A stretch of DNA of 9,668 bases from an uncultured Mycoplasmataceae bacterium (GCA_947176435.1 CAMWQH010000018.1:1-9668); one strand, 5' to 3'; positions 1-6,550 are shown, counted from the stretch's first letter. The notes: a model not told the origin generated them from the sequence alone. Made by a program: numbers and translations.

Positions 1-41
1 CCTAAACACCCATTAGTAATAAATATTTTTACCATATTATG

Positions 42-47
42 TATAAT
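42..47 (+). promoter_or_regulatory. Probable -10 box of the trpS promoter
   Basis: A perfect TATAAT lies 23 bases before the trpS start codon. No convincing -35 hexamer is visible at 16-18 bases upstream, where the sequence is simply AT-rich, which is common in mollicutes. The predicted leader is only about 17 bases and carries no clear Shine-Dalgarno sequence. A TATAAT can occur by chance at this base composition, so the call rests mainly on its position. Confidence 0.5.
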
Positions 48-70
48 TTTAAATATTATACTAATTAAAT

Positions 71-1078
71 ATGAGTAATATTAAAACAATAATTACAGGA
101 ATACAACCAACAAACAAAATTACTTTGGGTAACTATTTTGGTGCTATTAAACCTTTAATTAACCTTCAAGAAAAATATCATATTTATGCATTTGTTGCTG
201 ATTTACATTCAATCACAACAATTTTTGATCCTAAAACATTACCTAATAACATTAAAAACGTTATTTTAACATATATCTCTGCAGGAATTGATCAAACAAA
301 AGTAAAATTATTTATTCAATCAGAAATTCCTGCTCATACTGAATTAGCTCATATATTGCTTTGCCACACTACAATTGGTGAATTAAAGAGAATGACTCAA
401 TTTAAAGATAAGTCTTCTAAACTATCAGCAAGCAATGGAACTGAATATATTCCAACTGGGTTACTAATCTATCCTACATTGATGGCTGCTGACATTCTTT
501 TATATGACTCAGATTATGTTGCAACAGGAAGTGACCAAAAGCAACATATTGAATTAGCAAGAAACATTGCTAATAGATTTAACAATAAATATGGTAAAAC
601 TTTTAATGTTCCTGAACCATTAATTCCTGAACGTGGTTCAAGAATTATGGATCTTTTAGATCCAACTATTAAAATGTCTAAATCTAATAAAAATGAAAAA
701 GGAACTATTTTCTTGTTAGATAGTCCTGAAGTTTCTGCTAAAAAAATTATGTCTGCTAAAACAGATAGTTTAAATAAAGTAAATTTTGATGTTAAAAAAC
801 AACCAGGTGTTAGTAACCTAATAACAATTTATTCATGTTTAACAAATAAAAAAATTGAAGATATTGTTAGACAATTTCAAGATAAAAATTATGGTGAATT
901 TAAAAAAGATTTATCAGCACTATTAAAAGAGTTTTTAATAAAATTTCAAAATGAATTTAATAAAAATAGTAAAAATTATTCAGAAATTTCTAAAACATTA
1001 GATGCAAATACAAAAAAATTTAATGAGATAGCTTCTAAAAAAATAAACGAAGTTTATAAAAAGGTAGGTTTTAGATAA
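71..1078 (+). CDS. trpS: Tryptophanyl-tRNA synthetase (TrpRS)
   Basis: This class I aminoacyl-tRNA synthetase joins tryptophan to tRNA-Trp in the cytoplasm using ATP. In this organism that also supplies the tRNA that reads UGA. The 335 residues match the usual bacterial length. The HIGH-equivalent signature is TLGNY (residues 18-22), after the typical GIQPTNK lead-in, and a perfect KMSKS loop is at residues 201-205. Between them are the ADLHSI, QSEIPAH and GSDQKQH segments, which match conserved blocks of the family. The protein contains no tryptophan, so its gene has no UGA codon. The ATG start directly precedes the conserved N-terminal strand. Its stop overlaps the next gene's start by one base (TAATG), suggesting a two-gene transcription unit with the HAD phosphatase. 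Identity is confident. Confidence 0.97.
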   Translation: MSNIKTIITGIQPTNKITLGNYFGAIKPLINLQEKYHIYAFVADLHSITTIFDPKTLPNNIKNVILTYISAGIDQTKVKLFIQSEIPAHTELAHILLCHTTIGELKRMTQFKDKSSKLSASNGTEYIPTGLLIYPTLMAADILLYDSDYVATGSDQKQHIELARNIANRFNNKYGKTFNVPEPLIPERGSRIMDLLDPTIKMSKSNKNEKGTIFLLDSPEVSAKKIMSAKTDSLNKVNFDVKKQPGVSNLITIYSCLTNKKIEDIVRQFQDKNYGEFKKDLSALLKEFLIKFQNEFNKNSKNYSEISKTLDANTKKFNEIASKKINEVYKKVGFR

Positions 1079-1986
1079 TGAAAAAAACAACAAATAAGGA
1101 AAAGAAACTTCTAAAAAGTATTAAAACAGCTCAAGAACTTGAACAAAAATACTTAATCATGTCTGATTTAGATGGAACTTTGTTGAACAACAAAGGTAAA
1201 TTAGATAAGGAAACAATTGATGTAGTTAAACAAATATGTTCAAAAGGTAATTTGTTTGCTATTGCAACAGGTCGTCCTAGAAGAGCATCAATTAATTTTT
1301 ATAAACAATTAGGTTTAAAAACCTTAATGGTTAATTTTAATGGTTCATATATAACAGATCCATCAAATGACAAGTTTATGCCTATAAACTTAGGTTTTAA
1401 CTATCATATTGCTATTCAAATTTTTAAAAATAAATTAATTCACCAATGAATTCAAAACGTTATTATCGAAAACATTGATGGTGTGTTTATTTATAAAAGA
1501 CCAAAAGACCTTGTTCAAAAGAAATCTTTATATTCTCACTTTCATATAGAGAAGAATGATAAGTTTAAATACATTGCAAAAGATTGATCAAATATTAATT
1601 CTGATATTCACTCAATTCTTATATTGATGAAAGATGAAAAATATATTGATGAGATTACTTATGAAATAAAACGTTTAAGTAATACCCTTATTGTAAGAAC
1701 ATGATCAATCCCTTCTGCGGGGACAATTATTGAAATTAATTCAATATTTTCGTCTAAAGGTATGGCCCTTAAATACTTATCAAGTTATTATGGTATTCCA
1801 TTAGAAAATTGTTTTGCTTTTGGAGATGGTGACAATGATAGTGAAATGTTAAGGACTGCTCATTATGGTCATGCCATGAAAAATGGTAGTATGACAGCAA
1901 AGCTATCAGCAAGATTCATGACAGAAAACACCAACAACGAAAAAGGCGTTGCCTTAGAATTAAAAAAGTTTTTTAAAGTTTGTTAA
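1078..1986 (+). CDS. Cof-type HAD-superfamily (HAD-IIB) phosphatase, read with TGA = Trp
   Basis: A 302-residue haloacid-dehalogenase-type hydrolase of the Cof/HAD-IIB family. These cytoplasmic Mg-dependent enzymes remove phosphate from small metabolites such as sugar phosphates or flavin nucleotides; the substrate cannot be told from sequence. All four HAD motifs are visible: the nucleophile motif DLDGT (residues 30-34; Asp30 nucleophile, Asp32 acid/base), Thr64 in IATGRP, Lys227 in SSKGMA, and the metal-binding GDGDND (249-254). The region between motifs II and III has the size expected for the Cof cap domain. Three in-frame TGA codons (1447, 1585, 1702) are read as Trp, and there is no TGG. 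The ATG overlaps the trpS stop by one base, and an AGGTAGG-like ribosome binding site lies about 9 bases upstream, so translational coupling is likely. The roughly 20 lysine-rich residues before the HAD core are unremarkable. Confidence 0.92.
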
Positions 1987-2015
1987 TTACTTTTTTGTTT
2001 TCAATAATTTTAAGA

Positions 2016-2054
2016 CCAAAAAATGTTAACTTAAGTTAACTATCTTATTTTTGG
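2016..2054. terminator. Possible bidirectional terminator between the HAD gene and rny
   Basis: A perfect 16-base palindrome (GTTAAC-TTAA-GTTAAC, 2025-2040) covers the last base of the rny stop codon. It is flanked by an outer complementary pair, CCAAAAA (2016-2022) and TTTTTGG (2048-2054). Read from rny (minus strand), the hairpin is followed at once by a run of six T, as in an intrinsic terminator. Read from the HAD gene, T-rich sequence also follows. The stem is almost wholly A-T and would be weak, so this is a moderate call. Confidence 0.45.
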
Positions 2055-3422
2055 GGTTGTTTTGGTAGTAAAAGTACTAGTTCTATTAATAGTAATATCG
2101 ATTTGATAGAAATTAGTTAAATCATTTTCTTCTAATTTCTTTCTAATATCAAATGCTAGTTTTCCATACATATTTTCATCAATTTCAAGAGGATCAACAA
2201 ATACTAATAATGTTCTACCAGCATGGTATACATGAGCTTCTTTAACCCCTGTAAATTCGTAACAAATGTCTTCCATTTGTTTCACTCTTTTTAAATATTC
2301 TTCAGTCGTTGCGTTTCTTGCTCCAGGACGAGCAGCTGATATAGTATCAGCAATTTTTACAATTCATGAATAAATATTATTAGCTGGAACTTGATTGTGA
2401 TGAGACTCAATTGCGTTAATTAAATCATGATCTTTTCAATATTTCTTAGCAATTGACACTCCTTGAGATACATGATCGTAATCAGTTTCATAATCAACCG
2501 ATTTACCGATGTCGTGTAATAAACCAATTTTTTTTGCTTTAATTTGATCTACATTTAATTGTTTAGCAATTTTTTCGCATATTTTTGCTACTTCAATTGA
2601 ATGAGATAAAGCATTTTGAGAGAATGAACTTCTAAAATATAGGTTACCAATTAATGGATACAATGATTTATTCAAATCATATATTTTTAAATTAGTTTCA
2701 ACAGCATTCATTCCGTATTCTGTTATAGTTTGTTGAAAATTTTGTTTTTGTTCTTCATACACTTTTTTAATTGTCAATGGATCAATGCTCTTAGAAAGAA
2801 GTTTGTTCATTGTTAAACGAGCAATCTCTCTTTTTTTAGGATTTAAAGACGATAAAGTAATTGATTGTTCTTTATCAATGATCACATCTACTCCAGTAAC
2901 TTCTTTGAAAGTAGTAATGTTTTTACCATTTTTACCAATGATATGCCCTTTGACATTATCATTTTTAAGGTTAATGGTATAAGTTGTATTGTTTATTACT
3001 GATTCTTCAGCAATAGACTCCATTGCTTCAACAATTAGTTGCTGAGCTATCTTTTCTTGATTTTGCTTTATTTCTTGATTAGCATCATGAATTCTTTTAT
3101 TGATGTATTTAGATAATTCATTCTCTAAATTATTTAAAAGTTCATGTTTTGCTTGGGCTCTAGAATAACCAGAAATTTCTTCTAGTTTTCTATCCAATAT
3201 TTGATTTTTTTTATTTAATAATTCAAGTTCTTTTTCTAATTGTGTATTAGTTTGATTAGAAATACAATTATTAATTGTTTTATTTTTATTACGATTAATG
3301 AATTTAACAATCAGTAAGATTGCTAAGCACACTAATGCAATGACTAATATGCAAGCAACTACTACTAGTGCAATACTTTTACTATCATTAACAACGCTTA
3401 ATTGTGCGCTTAATGTTTTCAT
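2040..3422 (-). CDS. rny: Ribonuclease Y (membrane-anchored endoribonuclease)
   Basis: RNase Y starts mRNA decay in Firmicutes and mollicutes and works at the membrane. The 460-residue protein shows the family's domain order. A single hydrophobic N-terminal membrane segment spans about residues 16-39, followed by a basic stretch and a glutamate/lysine/glutamine-rich coiled coil (about 45-140). A KH RNA-binding domain follows, with GXXG loop GKNG at 163-166. The HD phosphohydrolase domain has catalytic-metal residues His303-Asp304 in LLHDIGKS, and the conserved ISAARPGAR segment comes after it. Two TGA codons (at 2436-2438 and 2364-2366, minus strand) are read as Trp, so apparent breaks are artefacts of the standard code. 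It is somewhat shorter than the roughly 520 residues typical of Bacillus, apparently through a shorter coiled coil. The gene stands alone, convergent with the HAD gene and divergent from the lipoprotein. Confidence 0.95.
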
Positions 3423-3435
3423 AGTTTGCTTAACT

Positions 3436-3441
3436 ATTATA
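3436..3441 (-). promoter_or_regulatory. Probable -10 box of the rny promoter
   Basis: On the minus strand a TATAAT ends 13 bases before the rny ATG, implying a 5' leader of only about 6-7 bases and no room for a Shine-Dalgarno site. It sits inside a small inverted repeat (AACTAT-TAT-ATAGTT, 3432-3446). No good -35 match is visible. Position and sequence are suggestive only. Confidence 0.45.
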
Positions 3442-3483
3442 TAGTTAGAACTAAAATTATGAAAATAATATTATTTAGCGTTG

Positions 3484-3510
3484 ATCAAAAAGTAATTTTG
3501 GTACATTTTT
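3484..3510 (+). terminator. Vestigial intrinsic terminator upstream of the lipoprotein gene
   Basis: ATCAAAA (3484-3490), loop AGTAA, TTTTGGT (3496-3502) forms a 7-pair stem with one T-G wobble, followed by ACATTTTT. It resembles the terminator downstream of the lipoprotein (5200-5227) in both stem and tail. No plus-strand gene precedes it here, since the neighbour rny runs the other way. The inference is that it is a leftover from a lost upstream lipoprotein paralogue, or that it insulates the lipoprotein promoter. Confidence 0.5.
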
Positions 3511-3516
3511 AAATTT

Positions 3517-3549
3517 TTGTTGCAAAAAAAAAAAAAAAACAAGTATATT
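3517..3549 (+). promoter_or_regulatory. Lipoprotein promoter with poly-A spacer (candidate phase-variable)
   Basis: TTGTTG (3517-3522) can serve as a -35 box and TATATT (3544-3549) as a -10 box, 22 bases before the start codon. The spacer is 21 bases and contains a run of 16 A. Loss of about four A would bring it to the optimal 17. In Mycoplasma hyorhinis vlp genes, poly-A length between -35 and -10 is known to switch lipoprotein expression on and off; the same mechanism is inferred here from layout only. Confidence 0.55.
3524..3539 (+). repeat. Homopolymeric A tract, 16 bases
   Basis: Sixteen consecutive A bases lie in the spacer of the lipoprotein promoter. It is the longest single-base run I see in the window; the duplicated promoter further right has 7 A at the same place. 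Runs this long are prone to replication slippage, and the exact length may vary between cells and may be uncertain in the assembly. Confidence 0.9.
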
Positions 3550-3570
3550 TATTTAAATAAGAGAAGAATT

Positions 3571-5166
3571 ATGAAAAATAAATTATTAAAAACTTTAACT
3601 TGCTTTGCAAGTATATCTGCAATTGGGTCAACAATTGCTATTACCTCTACAAGCTGTGGATGTAGTAACAGCACATCTAATATATTACCTAAAAATGTCT
3701 ATGACATTCAAGACAATGTTTTGATGGGATTTAAAGATGATTTTTTAAACAACCCAAAATCTGAAATTTATCAAGATAATTTTAAAGATTGTGACACTAT
3801 GTTAATTCCGGCAAATGTGACGAGTGTTAATGAAGATGCTTTTATTATCTCTACTTTACCGTTTACATACGAAACAATAATCCCATCATTTATTAAAAAT
3901 TTGACTTTTGCTAAAAATTCTAATTGTTCTTCAATTGGGGAACGTGCATTTTACAAATCCTCACTAAATTCTGTAATCTTACCGAATTCCTTAATAACAA
4001 TTCAAGATTCTGTTTTTGAAGGTTGCTCTGTATTAACTTCAGTTGATTTTTCTAATTGTGCAAATTTATCTTCAATTGGTTGTTGATCATTTGGTTATGG
4101 TCCTACAATGATTACAATTGACTTATCAAAATGTAGTAATTTAACAGAGATTAAACAAAGTGCTTTTAGAACTAATAATACATTAACTTCTGTAACATTG
4201 CCAACTAATTTAGAAATAATCGGAGCACAAGCTTTTACCTATTGTGGTCAATTAACTTCTGTCAACTTTTCAGAATGCACAGGTTTAACCCAAATTAAAG
4301 ATTTAGCTTTTGATCATTGTCCACTATTATCAACTTCTGTTGATCTTGAAAATGCAATTAATTTAACTTCATTTGGACAACAAGCTTTTAGATTTTGTGA
4401 CTCATTAACTTCAATATCTTTACCAAGTAATTTATCATCTTTAGGTATTCAAACTTTTTCAGATTGCCCTAACTTAAGTAGCATCACATGAAATGCTTGA
4501 AACGGTAATACTAGTCTAATCAATTCTTCTTTCATAGATGTTTCTTCTAAAGGAACAGTTATTGTAACTAATCCAATTGACGGATATGATAGTGATAAAT
4601 TGCTTCAATATTTACAAAGTAATGGGGGGTTACCACAAACTTGAAAAGCTGCTTTACCAGAGAGCGTTTATAACATAAGTGATGACGGAATTTTGCAAGG
4701 ATTTAAAGAAGGTGTTGATTTGTCTCAATATGAAGATGTGTGTGATACTATATGAATTCCAGCTAATATAAAAAGTGTTACTAATAATGCTTTTTATAAT
4801 GGTTCTGGATCAATCATTCCATCATTTATTGAAAATTTAACTTTTGCTAAAGGATCTAATTGTTCAACAATTGGAAATAACGCTTTTAATGGAGCACTAA
4901 ACTTAACTTCTATAAATTTACCAAGTAGGCTAACAACAATTAACCAACAAGCTTTTATGAATTGTCGATCACTAAATTATATCGGTTGAGATTTACCTAA
5001 TGATTATCAAACTTCTATCATTGTTAGCGATAGTGTATTTATGAATATTAATTCATCTGGAAATGTTAAATCTTTAAATCCATTAATTACTTCACAAGAA
5101 ATATTAGATTGAATTAAAACAAAAGGTAGTTTTCCAAGTGGAGATGGTTGAGAACCGGCTAAATAA
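3571..5166 (+). CDS. BspA-type leucine-rich-repeat surface lipoprotein
   Basis: A predicted membrane-anchored surface lipoprotein of 531 residues, read with eight TGA codons as Trp (4084, 4489, 4498, 4642, 4753, 4987, 5110, 5149) and no TGG. The N-terminus is a lipoprotein signal: lysines at 2-7, a hydrophobic core, then TSTSC with the likely lipidated Cys29. The body is built of BspA/LRR_5-type repeats of about 23 residues, recognisable by the recurring LTSVxLPxNL and AFxxC patterns. A block at residues 39-155 recurs at 362-468, so the protein has two modules. Each module ends in a similar helical tail ending with a glycine/proline/Trp stretch. BspA-like proteins are surface adhesins in other organisms; adhesion or immune variation is inferred here. 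The ATG at 3571 is chosen because AAGAGAAG precedes it and the signal peptide starts there; an in-frame TTG at 3517 lies inside the promoter. Confidence 0.9.
3685..4035 (+). repeat. Lipoprotein internal module, first copy
   Basis: Encodes residues 39-155, starting LPKNVYDIQDN and including GFKDD, DTMLIPANVTSV, IPSFIKNLTFAK, NCSSIGERAF and a final cysteine-containing LRR unit. The block at 4654-4974 repeats it in the same order (LPESVYNIS, GFKEG, DTIWIPANIKSV, IPSFIENLTFAK, NCSTIGNNAF). The second copy is about 30 bases shorter, from small gaps. Confidence 0.8.
4654..4974 (+). repeat. Lipoprotein internal module, second copy
   Basis: Encodes residues 362-468, matching the first module segment by segment. 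After it come a shorter LRR remainder and the C-terminal tail. The first module carries several extra LRR units before its own tail (about residues 156-340), so the two differ in repeat number, as expected if units are gained and lost by recombination. Confidence 0.8.
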
Positions 5167-5199
5167 TTTATATTACATAAATTATTATTTTAGAATAAT

Positions 5200-5227
5200 G
5201 TACTCAAACTAATTTGGGTACATTTTT
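5200..5227 (+). terminator. Rho-independent terminator of the lipoprotein gene
   Basis: GTACTCAAA, loop CTAA, TTTGGGTAC forms a 9-pair stem with one T-G wobble, followed by ATTTTT. It lies 33 bases after the stop codon. It is the clearest terminator in the window. Confidence 0.8.
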
Positions 5228-5357
5228 ATGCTACTTTTCATAATTTTGTTGCAAAAAAACGAGTATAAATATGATATATGATATAAGAGAAGAAATTATG
5301 AAAAATAAATTATTAAAAACTTTAAGTTGTTTTGGAGGAATATTTGCAATTGGATCA
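5213..5357 (+). repeat. Duplicated intergenic spacer and signal-peptide region, copy B
   Basis: Second copy of the unit at 3496-3630: terminator arm and T run, TTTTGTTGC plus 7 A, an AT-rich -10 area, AAGAGAAG, then a signal-peptide start nearly identical to the intact lipoprotein over the first nine codons. Similarity fades after codon 20, a few bases before the phosphodiesterase stop codon, so the break in the duplicated gene lies there. Confidence 0.8.
5246..5275 (+). promoter_or_regulatory. Second copy of the lipoprotein promoter (relic)
   Basis: TTGTTG (5246-5251) is followed by C, a run of 7 A, and then AT-rich sequence offering TATAAA (5264-5269, spacer 12) or TATGAT (5270-5275, spacer 18). 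It is homologous to the promoter at 3517-3549 but now drives only a 24-codon remnant. If active, it would transcribe antisense to the phosphodiesterase gene. Confidence 0.4.
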
Positions 5358-5372
5358 ATTCCATTTATTTAA
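5298..5372 (+). pseudogene. Truncated 5' remnant of a second LRR lipoprotein gene
   Basis: An ATG preceded by AAGAGAAGAA opens a 24-codon frame, MKNKLLKTLSCFGG and onward, that matches the signal peptide of the intact lipoprotein (MKNKLLKTLTCFAS). It then runs into a double stop (TAATAA) before any lipobox cysteine. The last bases overlap the 3' end of the convergent phosphodiesterase gene by 8 bases. No mature lipoprotein could be made from it. The rest of this gene is absent; a plausible tail of the same family lies beyond the phosphodiesterase at 6236-6549. Confidence 0.8.
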
Positions 5373-6174
5373 TAATGTAATCAGAAGTAATAAAGTCAAT
5401 CCCTAAAGCTACAAGAGATTTCACCCTTTCTGGTTCATTAATTGTTCATCCACCTACAAATAGATTTTTATTATGAAAATCTTGAATTATTTTTTGATCA
5501 ATCTTAATTCCTCAATCTTTTGTTGATTTAGACTCAAAATCACCTATGTCTATTGAATAATTACGATCAAGGAAATATTTAGGATCTCTATATTCCTTAA
5601 TTTTGTTGTTTGGATCAACAATAATCATTATTTGAACAAATGGGAAACGTTTCTTAAATGCCATTAATAAATCATTATCTAGAGATATGAACCATATTTT
5701 TTGATATGAATATCCAGATTTATTTACATCATCAATGATTGCATCGATATTTTCGTAAGTTCAAATACCTTTTTGGTCTTCACTTCATTGTTTGTCATTT
5801 TTTAGTTCAACAAGTGCCAATTTATTATTTTGTTTACAAATATCTAAATATTGTAAAAATGTTGGAGCTTTATTCTTTTTCCATCTTAATCCCTTGTAAA
5901 ATGCACCAGGACTGTTTCTAGGATAGTCAATAGAACCGTGTAAGCTCTTTTTTTGAATTTGTTTAAGTTTTAAATCATAAATCTTTTTAAAAGAAAATTT
6001 AAATGGTCTTCGATCATGACAACAAACTAATTTATGATCAACCGTTGGTCAAATATCTGTTTCTATACCATCGTGAGCACTCTTTGCAGCTAAATTAAAA
6101 GATTCAATTGTGTTTTCTAACACATTTTTATCAGAAGGTACACCACGGTGTCCAATAAAGTAAGTCTTAGACAT
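5365..6174 (-). CDS. Glycerophosphodiester phosphodiesterase (GDPD/GlpQ family)
   Basis: A complete 269-residue enzyme that hydrolyses deacylated phospholipids such as glycerophosphocholine to glycerol-3-phosphate and an alcohol. In mycoplasmas this feeds the glycerol pathway that can release hydrogen peroxide. I translated the whole frame: GHRG with catalytic His9, ENT (20-22), the metal-ligand motif IETD (Glu38, Asp40), HD with His53, and VELK (Glu123, Lys125) near mid-protein, all characteristic of the family. There is no signal peptide, so it is probably cytoplasmic, like the known mycoplasma GlpQ. Five Trp codons are TGA (6049, 5785, 5761, 5512, 5446, left-hand coordinates) and two are TGG (5881, 5692), the only TGG codons I find in the window's genes. 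Under the standard code it is cut into small pieces and easily missed. It lies between the head and the tail of a decayed lipoprotein gene, in the opposite direction. Confidence 0.93.
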
Positions 6175-6182
6175 AATAAATT

Positions 6183-6188
6183 ATTATA
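6183..6188 (-). promoter_or_regulatory. Probable -10 box of the phosphodiesterase promoter
   Basis: On the minus strand TATAAT ends 8 bases before the phosphodiesterase ATG, so transcription would start within about two bases of the start codon and the message would be almost leaderless. No -35 box or Shine-Dalgarno site is evident in the AT-rich upstream sequence. Confidence 0.45.
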
Positions 6189-6235
6189 GGCATTATTTAT
6201 TTTTAAATATTTTATTATTTGTATTCAATCTTAAT

Positions 6236-6549
6236 AAATACAAAATAACTAAATGTGAAAATGTAGAAAAAGTTATTTTTCAAAATCCAAGTATTGATTT
6301 TTCAGAAGCGCAAAACTTTTACAACTGTTTTCATAATTTAAAAACTATAGAATATATCGGTCTAACCAATACATCTGATTTACGTGTTAATGAATATACT
6401 TTTGATTTTGTTGGTGTAAATAACACCAATCCCAAAGGTGTAATTGTTTCTTCGGTACTAACGCAGTGTCATCACAAGTTCTTTATCAGTATCTGATCGA
6501 ACATACTGCGCTAGATGCTAACCATTGAACTTACATGTTAGGTAAGTAA
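6236..6549 (+). pseudogene. Frameshifted 3' remnant of an LRR-family lipoprotein gene
   Basis: This fills the 376-base stretch between the phosphodiesterase start and gatB. An open frame from about 6236 encodes a KCENVEKVIF..NCFHNLKTIEYIGL-like segment with no start codon or signal peptide, resembling the C-terminal part of the intact lipoprotein (NCRSLNYIGW). After KGVIVSS (near 6454) the frame is lost by one base. In the next frame the protein resumes as VSSQVLYQYLIEHTAL..HWTYMLGK and stops at 6547-6549. That resumed part matches the intact protein's module tail (SDKLLQYLQSNGG..TW), and KGVIVSS matches its KGTVIV. Restoring one G at the GG of 6454-6455 rejoins both frames as VIVSSGTNAVSS. 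The TGA at 6526 is a Trp codon. It is dead both from loss of its 5' part and from the frameshift. Confidence 0.75.
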
Positions 6550-6550
6550 A

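Larger units (their letters stand above)
3496..3630 (+). repeat. Duplicated intergenic spacer and signal-peptide region, copy A
   Basis: This stretch and 5213-5357 are diverged copies of one unit. The unit runs: 3' arm of a terminator hairpin, the GGTACATTTTT tail, TTTTGTTGC followed by an A run, a -10-like AT stretch, AAGAGAAG, then ATG and the first 20 or so codons of a lipoprotein signal peptide. The first nine codons differ little, and the A run is 16 long here against 7 in the other copy. This is the expected footprint of tandem duplication of a lipoprotein gene with its promoter. Confidence 0.8.

Noticed and set aside
1447..1761. HAD gene interpreted as a pseudogene broken by stop codons
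   Set aside because: The three interruptions are all TGA, the frame is otherwise continuous, and all four catalytic motifs lie in one frame, so it is an intact code-4 gene.
2785..2982. Plus-strand open frame of 65 codons
   Set aside because: It lies antisense within the KH-domain coding part of rny, is hydrophobic from AT-rich complement, and has no ribosome binding site or family resemblance.
3517..3570. Longer lipoprotein start at an in-frame TTG at 3517
   Set aside because: It would translate the poly-A promoter spacer as a lysine run and bury the signal peptide. The ATG at 3571 has a purine-rich site, and the paralogous relic starts at the equivalent ATG.
5739..5921. Plus-strand open frame of 60 codons
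   Set aside because: Antisense to the GDPD gene, whose whole frame translates as a coherent enzyme with catalytic motifs.
6411..6429. Perfect 7-base inverted repeat TTGGTGT-AAATA-ACACCAA in the 3' lipoprotein relic
   Set aside because: It lacks a T run on either strand and falls within recognisable relic coding sequence, so I do not call it a terminator.
6529..6547. ACTTAC/GTAAGT 6-base hairpin just past the gatB stop
   Set aside because: Short, no T run after it on the minus strand, and made of the last codons of the lipoprotein relic; too weak to call as the gatB terminator.
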